Positions 32,852-40,484 of a stretch of DNA of 64,000 nt are shown here, in pieces. Location of the stretch: contig NZ_FTPR01000003.1 of the NCBI RefSeq assembly GCF_900156505.1, forward strand, positions 62,001 to 126,000, in the 5' to 3' direction. The position numbers and the translations under genes are program-made. The notes beneath the pieces were generated by a model. The model searched no databases. It worked only from the letters and a program-made list of their open reading frames with translations, and was not told the origin of the DNA. The DNA comes from Yoonia rosea. GTDB lineage: Bacteria > Pseudomonadota > Alphaproteobacteria > Rhodobacterales > Rhodobacteraceae. Positions within the stretch are counted from its first letter, which is position 1; every line of letters starts with the position of its first letter.

Positions 32852-33813
32852 GTGCCGCAGCGCTTGTCTATTATCCCGATACCGAGCCCGGCTATGGCCG
32901 CCGCCGCTGTGGTCGGGGATTCAGCTATCTTGATCTGGACGGCACTCTTTTACGCGATGACGATATTCGCGAGCGGCTCAAATCCTTGGCTGTGCCTCCC
33001 GCTTACACCGACGTGTGGTACTGCCCCGATCCGCTCGGCCATTTGCAGGCGACAGGGCGCGATGCGAGGGCGCGCAAGCAATACCTCTACCATCCGGCGT
33101 GGACCGCGACCCAAGCGCGTGCAAAGTTCGACGGCCTTGCGGAATTTGGCGCCTGCCTGCCACGCCTGCGCCGCAGGTTGCAGCGCGATCTGGGCGCAGA
33201 GCCGGGCACACGCGATTATGCGCTTGCCGCAGCAGTCACACTGATAGATCGCACGGCCATGCGCTTGGGCAGTCCGCAGTACGCGGAAGAGAACGGCAGT
33301 TACGGCGCGCTGACCCTGCGCGAAAAACACCTTGATGTCGTGGGAAGTGAAATCAAACTGCACTACGATGCCAAAGGTGGCAAGGAAGTGCACCAGCAGA
33401 TGAAAGATCCCAAGCTGGCAAGTATTCTGGAAGATATGACAGACCTGCCCGGCCGTACCGTGCTGACATGGGTGGATGATGCGGGGGCGGCGCAAACACT
33501 GACCTCGGGTGCATTGAACAGCTATATCGCCGAGGCCGCCGCGCTTGAGGGGGCCACGGCCAAATCGTTTCGCACATGGATCGGCAGTTGTGCCGCCTTC
33601 GCGGTCGCCTGCGACGGGTCTGCGACGATCACGCAAATGGCCGCTGCCGCCGCTGACGTCTTGCACAACACACCGACGATCGCGCGCAACAGCTATATTC
33701 ACCCCGCCATCATTGATCTGGCAGGGCGGCCGGTGCCCGATTTCGAGCCTGTCACAACCAGCGGTTTGCGCGTGGCCGAGCAGCAGTTGCTCGGGTTTTT
33801 GCAAGATGTCTGA
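32848..33813 (+). CDS. Type IB DNA topoisomerase
   Basis: A 321-residue bacterial topoisomerase IB that relaxes supercoils through a 3'-phosphotyrosine. The TGRDARARKQYLYHPAW segment near residue 68 contains the conserved Arg/Lys/Tyr, RTAMRLGSPQYAEENGSYGA (about 137-156) leads into the catalytic core, and the nucleophile is Tyr283 in RNSYIHPAII. The start is GTG, overlapping the DUF2945 stop. Bacterial members are often found with stress and DNA-end-joining genes; here EcfG control is predicted. Confidence 0.9.
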   Translation: MSAAALVYYPDTEPGYGRRRCGRGFSYLDLDGTLLRDDDIRERLKSLAVPPAYTDVWYCPDPLGHLQATGRDARARKQYLYHPAWTATQARAKFDGLAEFGACLPRLRRRLQRDLGAEPGTRDYALAAAVTLIDRTAMRLGSPQYAEENGSYGALTLREKHLDVVGSEIKLHYDAKGGKEVHQQMKDPKLASILEDMTDLPGRTVLTWVDDAGAAQTLTSGALNSYIAEAAALEGATAKSFRTWIGSCAAFAVACDGSATITQMAAAAADVLHNTPTIARNSYIHPAIIDLAGRPVPDFEPVTTSGLRVAEQQLLGFLQDV

Positions 33814-33864
33814 GCCTTCCTGCCGTCAGCGGCATTGGCACGTGACCCTTTGAAAGGATAAATT

Positions 33865-35223
33865 GTGGCTGACAAACGTGATCTGACTGCCGGACCAACG
33901 TGGCAAAAGCTCCTGCAACTGGCGGGGCCAATGGTTTTCGGCATTATCGCCGTCATCTCTGTTTCGTTGATTGACACATATTATGTCGGGCAATTGGGCA
34001 CACAGGAATTGACCGCGCTCTCATTTACCTTTCCGGTGACGCTGACGGTTTCAAGCCTTGCAATCGGGCTTGGGGCAGGGGCGTCTTCTGTGGTGTCGCG
34101 CGCAGTCGGGGCAGGCGCGCGCGATGATGCCAAACGGCTGGCGACAGACAGCCTTGTGTTGGCACTGATTTTGGTCGTCGCTGTGGCTATCATCGGCTTT
34201 TTCCTGATCAATCCGCTGTTCACCCTGTTGGGGGCGACCGGCGAAACACTGGCGCTGATCGGGCGCTATATGCGCATCTGGTTTCTGGCGATCCCGCTGC
34301 TTGTGGTGCCGATTGTCGCCAATTCCATTGTCCGTGCGGTCGGGGATACGTTCTGGCCAAGTGTTGTGATGGTCAGCTCTGCTTTGACGAATATCGCGAT
34401 CACACCTGTCTTTATCTTCGGGCTTGGGCCGGTCCCTGCATTTGGGATCGAGGGGGCCGCCATTGGCACCCTCGTTGCATGGCTGGTCACGGTGTTTGGT
34501 GCGTTCGCGCTTGTTGCGCTGCGCGAAGAGATGCTGGACCTGACGTGGCCCGCATTTTCCGTTCTGGCAAATTCATGGAAGCGTGTGCTTGCCGTTGGCC
34601 TGCCTGCATCGCTGGGAAACGCGGTCAATCCTATCGGGATCGCGGTTGTGACGTCGTTCATTGCGGCGTTCGGTGACGTTGTCGTTGCAGGTTTTGGTGT
34701 CGCCACGCGGATTGAATCGCTGGCGGTGATCCCCATGCTTGCCCTGTCGTCGGCCATCGGCCCGTTTGCGGGCCAGAACTGGGGGGCCGGTAAATGTGGC
34801 CGCGTGGCAGAAGCGCTGCGCTTTAGCTATATGGTCTGTGCCGTATGGGCCGGCGTTCTGGGTGTGTTTTTCTGGTTTGCCGCCGAACCGATCATCGGCG
34901 TTTTCTCGCAGGATGCAGAGGTTATCGGTGCGGCCACCACCTATCTGACCATCGTGCCGCTCAGCATTTGGGGCTACGGTGTTGTGATCATCAGCGCGGG
35001 TGCATTCAACGCCTTGGGGCGGTCGCATTACGGGTTGGGGCTCTACTTGGTGCGCACCGCCGTTCTTTATGTGCCGCTGTCGTTTGTTGCCGCACAGTTC
35101 GCCAGCTCTGACGCGGTGTTCTATGCCATTGCTGCGGCCAACGTATTGGCGGGCATCGCGGTGGGCGGCTTTGCGCTTTACTGGCTGTCCAACCACCCCG
35201 CACCTGAGCCCGCCACGGCCTGA
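33865..35223 (+). CDS. MATE family efflux transporter
   Basis: A 452-residue transporter with 12 hydrophobic segments in two repeated halves. The MATE N-half signature is MVFGIIAVISVSLIDTYYVG then QLGTQELTALSFTFP; GLGAGASSVVSRAVGAG follows, and the second half repeats it from about residue 240 (GLPASLGNAVNPIGIAVVTS). GTG start with GAAAGGA upstream. It lies 51 bp after the topoisomerase gene and may be co-transcribed. Likely exports drugs or metabolites by Na+ or H+ antiport. Confidence 0.9.
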   Translation: MADKRDLTAGPTWQKLLQLAGPMVFGIIAVISVSLIDTYYVGQLGTQELTALSFTFPVTLTVSSLAIGLGAGASSVVSRAVGAGARDDAKRLATDSLVLALILVVAVAIIGFFLINPLFTLLGATGETLALIGRYMRIWFLAIPLLVVPIVANSIVRAVGDTFWPSVVMVSSALTNIAITPVFIFGLGPVPAFGIEGAAIGTLVAWLVTVFGAFALVALREEMLDLTWPAFSVLANSWKRVLAVGLPASLGNAVNPIGIAVVTSFIAAFGDVVVAGFGVATRIESLAVIPMLALSSAIGPFAGQNWGAGKCGRVAEALRFSYMVCAVWAGVLGVFFWFAAEPIIGVFSQDAEVIGAATTYLTIVPLSIWGYGVVIISAGAFNALGRSHYGLGLYLVRTAVLYVPLSFVAAQFASSDAVFYAIAAANVLAGIAVGGFALYWLSNHPAPEPATA

Positions 35224-35229
35224 ACCGAT

Positions 35230-35254
35230 GGAACCATTTCGTCAGGTGTTTGTT
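35230..35254 (+). promoter_or_regulatory. EcfG-type promoter of 69-aa protein-MscS genes
   Basis: GGAAC, 17 nt, GTT, 27 bp upstream of the ATG at 35282. Confidence 0.6.
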
Positions 35255-35281
35255 AATCCTGTAACATTCAGGAGACGGACA

Positions 35282-35491
35282 ATGGCAACCGAGATCAAAA
35301 ATATCTGGTACAATCCGGCAACCAGCGCATTCGAAGGCCGCATCGACATTACCCGCAAAGGTAAAGCGTTTCGCTACCCCTGCGCTGTAGAAGGCCCGAT
35401 AGACATGTCACCCGACGAGGTGCAGGCGCGCATGGCAGCGCAGGCCAAGCGGATGTCCGACACCGATCCGGCCATTTTTTCCCACAGTTAA
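35282..35491 (+). CDS. Conserved small protein, 69 residues
   Basis: A soluble protein starting MATEIKNIWYNPATSAFEGR and containing RYPCAVEGPIDMSPDEVQAR. CAGGAGACGG precedes the ATG. It looks like a compact beta-then-helix fold and has no recognisable catalytic motif. It stands directly behind an EcfG-type promoter and 30 bp before the MscS gene, so it is likely a stress-regulon protein. I do not recognise a named family. Confidence 0.7.
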   Translation: MATEIKNIWYNPATSAFEGRIDITRKGKAFRYPCAVEGPIDMSPDEVQARMAAQAKRMSDTDPAIFSHS

Positions 35492-35521
35492 GCAAGCCAC
35501 AAGACCGACAGGACGTTACCT

Positions 35522-36436
35522 ATGGATACGATCATTTCCTGGGGTGAAAACCTCATGACAACCGAAATTTATGGCGGCAAGTCTTTCGCTGACTACCTGA
35601 CGCTTGATGCTCTGATCAGCCTATTCGGGAACACGCTGGCTGCGGTGTTTATCATCGTGGTGGGCTTTGTGATTGCGGGCTTTGTCAGCCGGCGCATTCA
35701 CGGTATTGGCGAAAACCATGCCAGCCTTGATGACACGTTGTTCGGATTTCTCGGCAACATCGCCCGCTATGTTGTGCTGGCTTTTACCGGGCTATTCGTT
35801 CTCAACACATTTGGCGTTGAAACCACTTCCGTGATCGCCGTGATCGGTGCCGCCGGTCTGGCCGTGGGGCTGGCCCTGCAGGGAACGCTCTCGAACCTTG
35901 CTGCAGGCATCATGATCGTGCTTTTCCGCCCGCTCAAACTGGGCGATTTTGTCGAGATCAACGACACGGTCGGCAACGTCAAGGACATCACGCTGAACTA
36001 CACAGAGCTTGCCAACCTGACCAACGTCAAGGTGATCGTGCCCAACTCCGAGGTGTGGGGCAATACGATCAAGAACTACTCCGACTATTCCAAGCGCCGC
36101 GCGCAGTGGACCTTTGGTGTGGGCTATGGCGTGAACTTGAATGATGCAGAAAATGTGATCCGTGACACGATCATGGCCGATGCGCGGTCCCACAGCGACC
36201 CCGAGCCGTTTGTTCAGGTCAACAACCTCAACAGCAGCAGCGTCGATTTTCTGGTGCGTGTCTGGTGCGATAGCGATGTCTATTTCCAGTATCAGGCCGA
36301 CATGAAGCGCAAGGTCAAAGAAGCGCTGGATGCCGCCGATATCAACATCCCGTTCCCCACACGGACCGTGGTGCATCGAAACCCCATGCTGGAGGTCGTC
36401 CAGGACGACGACAACCAGCGCCATGCAGCCGAATAG
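35522..36436 (+). CDS. MscS family small-conductance mechanosensitive channel
   Basis: A 304-residue inner-membrane channel that opens on osmotic downshock. Three N-terminal helices (about 30-55, 70-95, 100-125); the pore helix is VIAVIGAAGLAVGLALQGTL followed by SNLAAGIMIVLFRPLKLGDF, the MscS signature. Beta domain: VNDTVGNVKDI-like EINDTVGNVKDITLNYTELA and VIVPNSEVWGNTIKNYSDY. The C-terminal alpha/beta domain follows. It is co-transcribed with the preceding small gene from an EcfG-type promoter. Confidence 0.93.
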   Translation: MDTIISWGENLMTTEIYGGKSFADYLTLDALISLFGNTLAAVFIIVVGFVIAGFVSRRIHGIGENHASLDDTLFGFLGNIARYVVLAFTGLFVLNTFGVETTSVIAVIGAAGLAVGLALQGTLSNLAAGIMIVLFRPLKLGDFVEINDTVGNVKDITLNYTELANLTNVKVIVPNSEVWGNTIKNYSDYSKRRAQWTFGVGYGVNLNDAENVIRDTIMADARSHSDPEPFVQVNNLNSSSVDFLVRVWCDSDVYFQYQADMKRKVKEALDAADINIPFPTRTVVHRNPMLEVVQDDDNQRHAAE

Positions 36437-36479
36437 CACCGGCTGCTTTCACCCCGACCAACCCCGAAGGAGCATGACA

Positions 36480-36629
36480 ATGGCAACGCCAGAACGCCCG
36501 CAATACCCCGAACTTGACGGATCGGAACAGCACCACGATCTGAAAAACGATCTCGGCAAGAAAGGTGATCCCGATCACACCAAGGACAAAGATCTGAACG
36601 ACGACGCGCAGCAGCCCGACGGCGACTAG
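36480..36629 (+). CDS. Small very hydrophilic protein, 49 residues
   Basis: ATG 36480 lies 7 nt after AAGGAG. The protein MATPERPQYPELDGSEQHHD then LKNDLGKKGDPDHTKDKDLN is almost all polar (Asp, Lys, His, Gly, Pro) with no hydrophobic core, which suggests an intrinsically disordered, hydrophilin-like protein. It follows mscS by 43 bp and is probably on the same stress transcript. No family recognised. Confidence 0.6.
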   Translation: MATPERPQYPELDGSEQHHDLKNDLGKKGDPDHTKDKDLNDDAQQPDGD

Positions 36630-36785
36630 ACGCATGGCACAGTCAGCATTTGTCAGCATCGTTATCGGTGCTGGCTGCAATCTTGCCCTGCATGACGGAC
36701 ACACCTGCCGATGAACACGTCGCGCAGGTTTTCGTCAATCCGCATGATGTGGGTGAGATGGCACAGGCGCGCAGTGGCCGCAAAG

Positions 36786-37253
36786 CTATCTGTCGGTCGC
36801 CTGATAAAGCGGGATGGTGGAGAGCGACATTTTTGCGCTGCCGTCCTGCACGTCGCGTGCATGTGCAACGTAGATCAGGGTCTGGTTTGTCGCGTCAAAA
36901 ATGCGTTTGACGGACAGTGATTTCCAGATGATCGAGCGGCGCTCGGCAAAAATGCTCTCGCCCTCGTCGCTGCGGTCGATATCGCCGATACTGATCGGCC
37001 CGGTCTGGCGGCACGAAATCGCGGAGTTTGACGGGTTCTCGAACCAGTCACCTTTTTGCAAACGGTCAATCAGCCCGCGTTCGAAATACGCGACGTGACA
37101 GGTGACGCCCGCGACCTCGGGGTCGGCAAAGGCCGCGATCACGATATCATTGCCCAGCCAGTCGACATCGACATTGCCGACCTGTTCGGACATCGCGGGT
37201 GACGCAATCAGGAACGCGCTTATCAAGGCGGTCAGACGGAATTTGGCGGGCAT
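36786..37253 (-). CDS. creA: CreA family periplasmic protein
   Basis: A 155-residue secreted protein. A signal peptide at 1-22 ends in SPAMS; the mature part starts EQVGNVDVDWLGNDIVIAAF and continues ADPEVAGVTCHVAYFERGLI, the CreA hallmark with conserved Cys, then a second Cys in SAISCRQTGPI. ATG 37253 is chosen because it starts the signal peptide. The gene is convergent with the preceding operon. Molecular function in the family is unknown. Confidence 0.88.
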   Translation of the reverse strand: MPAKFRLTALISAFLIASPAMSEQVGNVDVDWLGNDIVIAAFADPEVAGVTCHVAYFERGLIDRLQKGDWFENPSNSAISCRQTGPISIGDIDRSDEGESIFAERRSIIWKSLSVKRIFDATNQTLIYVAHARDVQDGSAKMSLSTIPLYQATDR

Positions 37254-37302
37254 GGGGTGTGTCTTTCGAAAAAAAGGGCCACAGGGGCCCGAGTAGAGGC
37301 AA

Positions 37303-37329
37303 GAGGGCAAGGCGTGATGCCTTGCCCTC
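37303..37329 (-). terminator. Hairpin between PRC-barrel gene and creA
   Basis: Perfect 11-bp stem GAGGGCAAGGC/GCCTTGCCCTC with a GTGAT loop, just after the stop of the PRC-barrel gene. There is no strong T-run, so it may be a weak terminator or mRNA-stabilising hairpin. Confidence 0.55.
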
Positions 37330-37342
37330 AGGGGATTGTCAG

Positions 37343-38134
37343 TTAGCCTTCGTATTCCGGCTGCTGCTCAAGCGCGTCTTGCGAGGCGTCGATGTAGACA
37401 CGAAATTCATCGCTGTCGCCCATCCGCATGATTGTCAGCTCGTTCAGCGATACCGCAACTTGGCGTTCGCCTAGACCAAGGAAACCGCCAACGTCGATGA
37501 CTGCACGGTCAAGGGTGCCGTCGCTGGTCAACAGCAGTTTGCCGATCTCGCCGACCTCTTCATCGTTGACGCCCATCACGGGTGCACCGGTCAGATCTTC
37601 TGTTGTCAGCTCTTGGGGTGTGACGCGATCAAATCCGTCTACGGCAATGTCCGGTCCGGCCCATGCGCCCATTTGTTCACCGTCGCCCATCGTGTTGGTC
37701 AACTGGCTGTACTCATAGGCCGGGGCGTCCTGTACGCCGACTTCGGTCGCTTCGATCACGAGGAAAAAGTCGTTTGTATCGCCTTCTTCGTCGACAAAGC
37801 GCAGTTCAGACATATTGATGGCGACATCTTTTTCGCCAATGCCCAGAAAGCCACCGACGCCGACAATCACTGATTGTACTTCGCCGTCACGGGTCAACAA
37901 AATCTCGTTGATTTCACCGATGTCATCCCATTCGGTTTCGCCATCAGCGGGAATTGCCATGCCATTTGCGATGCTCGCTTCCGAGGCATAGACCCGCATC
38001 CCGACCATTTCGGTGGCATTGATGTTCATGGCTTCGTCAAACTGCATATCCGAAAATATGGATGTATGGTTGTCTGCATATGCGGCTGTTGTCAGTGCAA
38101 GTGCGGCGGCTGTTGTGCTGAGAAAGTTTTTCAT
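37343..38134 (-). CDS. Secreted protein with two PRC-barrel domains
   Basis: A 263-residue exported protein. Signal peptide at 1-20 (FLSTTAAALALTTAAYA). Two PRC-barrel units follow: one around MVGMRVYASEAS...GEINEILLTRDGEVQSVIVG (about 44-100), the other around LTGAPVMGVNDEEVGEIGKL then LLTSDGTLDRAVIDVGGFLG (about 185-230). Both have GGFLGxGExxVA. GGAGG precedes the ATG. Such periplasmic PRC proteins are common in stress regulons of alphaproteobacteria, and an EcfG-type promoter lies 53 bp upstream. Confidence 0.85.
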   Translation of the reverse strand: MKNFLSTTAAALALTTAAYADNHTSIFSDMQFDEAMNINATEMVGMRVYASEASIANGMAIPADGETEWDDIGEINEILLTRDGEVQSVIVGVGGFLGIGEKDVAINMSELRFVDEEGDTNDFFLVIEATEVGVQDAPAYEYSQLTNTMGDGEQMGAWAGPDIAVDGFDRVTPQELTTEDLTGAPVMGVNDEEVGEIGKLLLTSDGTLDRAVIDVGGFLGLGERQVAVSLNELTIMRMGDSDEFRVYIDASQDALEQQPEYEG

Positions 38135-38186
38135 AGTTTCCTCCTGGTTTGCGTGGTGCCGGACGTGCCGGCCTTGATGTTGGACC

Positions 38187-38211
38187 AACACCGCGCCTGT
38201 CAGAACGTTCC
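38187..38211 (-). promoter_or_regulatory. EcfG-type promoter of PRC-barrel gene
   Basis: Minus strand GGAAC, 16 nt, TGTT, directed to the start codon 38134. Confidence 0.65.
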
Positions 38212-38454
38212 GCCGGTTTCGTCAAATCGGCGATAGATTGCCGTCGTTGAACCGACAGCGCCGTGAAAACGTTGGATTACTTATTGCCCTTCAAAAAAAG
38301 GATAAGTCTGCGAACATGTTGCGTTTGACAAATCATGGCGCAGTCAGCTTCGGCCCGATTAGCTGACCGACCTCAGCTATGTGGCGATTGGCGGCATCTG
38401 CGCGCGGCTATTCCTCTCTTTGGCGCGGTTCTTGCGGTATCGCTGTGTTGTGGA

Positions 38455-38853
38455 TCAGGCGGTGATGGGCTGCGCGCCGACAAAGTCCCAGGCTTGGGTG
38501 ATTTCATCGGCGTCAAAGGCGCGTGCCTCAACGGGGATCACTTTGTTCATCAGCGCAATCATCTTGGCTGCGCGATCTGGCGCACCCACGACCGCATAGC
38601 GTCCGACATGTTGCAGTGATCTGAACCGTGATTTGACGACGTCACTGTCAAAGATGCTGTCCCAGTCGCTGCCGGTGAATTTCGCCATATCAAGCAGCAT
38701 GTTCACCTTGGGGTGTTTGTCAAAGGCATCATTCATGAATTTGGCCAGTGCCTCTGACGCGTCATCGTCGATGTGGCCGTGGATTTGAAATGCCAAAACA
38801 GTATCGTTGTCTGTGGGAATTTGCTGGATAGAACCGTGGTCGAAATGTGTCAT
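38455..38853 (-). CDS. SpoIIAA-like (STAS-fold) protein
   Basis: A 132-residue protein of the SpoIIAA-like family. FQIHGHIDDDASEALAKFMN (about 22-41), NMLLDMAKFTGSDWDSIFDS (about 51-70) and GRYAVVGAPDRAAKMIALMN (about 85-104) are the expected strand-helix repeats of this STAS-like fold. The typical anti-anti-sigma serine is not obvious, so a direct switch role is uncertain. It is a single gene with an EcfG-type promoter 38 bp upstream. Confidence 0.82.
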   Translation of the reverse strand: MTHFDHGSIQQIPTDNDTVLAFQIHGHIDDDASEALAKFMNDAFDKHPKVNMLLDMAKFTGSDWDSIFDSDVVKSRFRSLQHVGRYAVVGAPDRAAKMIALMNKVIPVEARAFDADEITQAWDFVGAQPITA

Positions 38854-38890
38854 AGCGACCTCGCGTTTTTCGGATTACGTGAGTAGGGCA

Positions 38891-38915
38891 AACCCGCAGA
38901 TGCGGTCTTGGTTCC
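38891..38915 (-). promoter_or_regulatory. EcfG-type promoter of SpoIIAA-like gene
   Basis: Minus strand GGAAC, 17 nt, GTT, directed to the start codon 38853. Confidence 0.6.
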
Positions 38916-38951
38916 GCCGGCAAAGTTGCGCTATCGCGGCATAAAGCGGGG

Positions 38952-38986
38952 AAGAAAAACACAATGGGCCGCATAACGCGGCCCAT
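38952..38986 (-). terminator. Intrinsic terminator of entericidin-like gene
   Basis: ATGGGCCGC/GCGGCCCAT hairpin; on the minus strand it is followed by TGTGTTTTTC, 25 bp after the lipoprotein stop. Confidence 0.75.
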
Positions 38987-39011
38987 CGGATAGCGGTCAT
39001 TTCGGAGAAGC

Positions 39012-39155
39012 TTACAGATCGGCCTGCACGTCGCGGCTCTCTTCAGAGATCGCGGCACCTGCGTTCGAAATGTCTTCGCCGGCGCCCTGAACAGTTTCAC
39101 AGGCTGCAAGTGTCATTGCAGACAGGGTCGCGATGATGAGGGTTGTAATACGCAT
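39012..39155 (-). CDS. Entericidin A/B-like small lipoprotein
   Basis: A 47-residue lipoprotein precursor: signal MRITTLIIATLSAMTLAAC with lipobox LAAC at Cys19, then ETVQGAGEDISNAGAAISEE. The CxTVxGxGxDIxxxGxAI pattern is that of entericidins. The mature peptide is only about 29 residues. Entericidin B in enterobacteria is controlled by the stationary-phase sigma factor; here an EcfG-type promoter with full consensus lies 52 bp upstream, an analogous arrangement. Confidence 0.88.
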   Translation of the reverse strand: MRITTLIIATLSAMTLAACETVQGAGEDISNAGAAISEESRDVQADL

Positions 39156-39206
39156 GGCTCGGTTCCTTATGTTGGGTTCTTGGCGTTAGACGCCGCATGA
39201 AAGGGC

Positions 39207-39231
39207 AACGTGCCAAAAGCCCATTGGTTCC
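39207..39231 (-). promoter_or_regulatory. EcfG-type promoter of entericidin-like gene
   Basis: Minus strand GGAAC, 16 nt, CGTT: full consensus. Confidence 0.7.
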
Positions 39232-39366
39232 CGCGCATGTCTCTGAAAATCCTGAAATGTCGCTGATGAGCGAAGCCGGTTTTGCTTGCAACGCATGACC
39301 GCTTTTTGACAAATCAGCAAAGAAAGGGTGCTCAATCCTTTCCGTACGTGTCCCACAGGCTTCACC

Positions 39367-39567
39367 ATGACCGAGATACTGGACGCCATAAACATTGCTA
39401 TGACAGAAGCGGACTGATTTTCGCAGCTGATCTATGCGCTTGTCGCTGGCGCCCTTGGACTGGTATCCGGTGTTGGTCTGGGAATATTCGCAGTCATCTG
39501 CGCGATGTTCGCGGCAAGCAGGTTTATGGAATACCGCGGTGCAGGCGACCGACCGGATGCCGATTGA
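39367..39567 (+). pseudogene. Small membrane protein frame interrupted by an in-frame TGA
   Basis: From ATG 39367 the frame reads MTEILDAINIAMTEAD, a TGA at 39415-39417, then FSQLIYALVAGALGLVSGVG, LGIFAVICAMFAASRFMEYR and GAGDRPDAD before a normal TGA. The part after the stop is a well-formed glycine-rich membrane helix in the same frame, so this looks like one 66-codon gene with a nonsense mutation, most simply TGG (Trp17) to TGA. No restart codon lies close behind. A sequencing error would also explain it. Confidence 0.5.
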
Positions 39568-39655
39568 CGTCTCGCCTGATGCGCTTTGCCGTTGGTGATG
39601 TGACGCGTCCCTGCCGTCTTTCTACACCTCTATAGAAATCAATCCCGGATTAAAG

Positions 39656-39680
39656 GGAACCGCGATGTTGTCTGCGCGTT
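39656..39680 (+). promoter_or_regulatory. EcfG-type promoter of outer-membrane barrel gene
   Basis: GGAAC, 16 nt, CGTT, full consensus, 34 bp upstream of the ATG at 39715. Confidence 0.7.
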
Positions 39681-39714
39681 GGTCACTCGGAACGAAATTC
39701 TGAAGGAGAAACCG

Positions 39715-40332
39715 ATGACACATTCAAAAAACTTTCTTGCAACCCTTCTGGTCGCCGCACCCTTGGGCATGGCCGCATCTGGCGCATTGGCCGGTGGTCT
39801 GAGTGAGCCGGTCGCCGCACCAGCAGCAGTGATCGTGCCGGTGGCACCTGTCAGCACAGACTGGACAGGCTTCTACGCTGGTGCGCAACTGGGGTATGGC
39901 GACGTCGACAGCGATGACCTCGACAACGATACCAACGGCGCACTCTACGGTGTCCATGCAGGTTATCTGTATGACTTCGGCAGCCTCGTCGTCGGTGGGG
40001 AGATCGACTATGATGGTACGTCAATCACAGGTGAATCAGCCGGAGGCGACGTCGATTTCGATAGCGTGGCGCGCGCCAAGGTGCGCATGGGCTACGACGC
40101 TGGCAGCTGGTTGCCATATATCACCGCAGGCGTCGCCCAAGTGAATACCTCCGGCGGTCTGGACGCGGATGACACCGGCAACTTTGCAGGCCTCGGCATC
40201 GAATACAAAAGAGGCGACAATTGGCGTCTCGGCTGGGAAGTGCTGCACCACCAGTTCGAAGATTTCGACGGGAATGACGGTTTGGACATTGATGCGACAA
40301 CCGCCGCCCTGCGTGTATCCTACGTCTTCTAG
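39715..40332 (+). CDS. Outer-membrane beta-barrel protein (OmpA/Omp25-like)
   Basis: A 205-residue porin-like protein. Signal peptide at 1-26 ending in GALAGG; then a Pro/Ala-rich linker and WTGFYAGAQLGYGDVDSDDL, the first barrel strand typical of the alphaproteobacterial outer-membrane-beta-barrel family. Alternating strands continue to the C-terminal LRVSYVF, with the terminal Phe needed for BAM insertion. AAGGAG precedes the ATG. It is a single-gene unit between an EcfG-type promoter and a terminator. Confidence 0.9.
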   Translation: MTHSKNFLATLLVAAPLGMAASGALAGGLSEPVAAPAAVIVPVAPVSTDWTGFYAGAQLGYGDVDSDDLDNDTNGALYGVHAGYLYDFGSLVVGGEIDYDGTSITGESAGGDVDFDSVARAKVRMGYDAGSWLPYITAGVAQVNTSGGLDADDTGNFAGLGIEYKRGDNWRLGWEVLHHQFEDFDGNDGLDIDATTAALRVSYVF

Positions 40333-40355
40333 GCACGCATGAGATTGAAATGAAC

Positions 40356-40386
40356 GAAAGGGGCCTGCTCTTTACAGGCCCCTTTC
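40356..40386 (+). terminator. Intrinsic terminator of outer-membrane barrel gene
   Basis: GAAAGGGGCCTG/CAGGCCCCTTTC hairpin, 24 bp after the stop codon. Confidence 0.7.
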
Positions 40387-40427
40387 GATCACATTCCGTT
40401 TGACGTTGGGTAATACGCGGGACCGAC

Positions 40428-40452
40428 GGAACCATCGGGCGCGCAACGGGTT
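40428..40452 (+). promoter_or_regulatory. EcfG-type promoter of semialdehyde dehydrogenase operon
   Basis: GGAAC, 17 nt, GTT, 33 bp upstream of the ATG at 40485. Confidence 0.6.
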
Positions 40453-40484
40453 TGTTTCATAACTTCATATGAAAGGTGCCGCGC

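Noticed and set aside
38335-38619. Plus-strand frames between the PRC-barrel and SpoIIAA-like genes with a membrane-like stretch
   Set aside because: No ribosome site, and half of it is antisense to the SpoIIAA-like gene.
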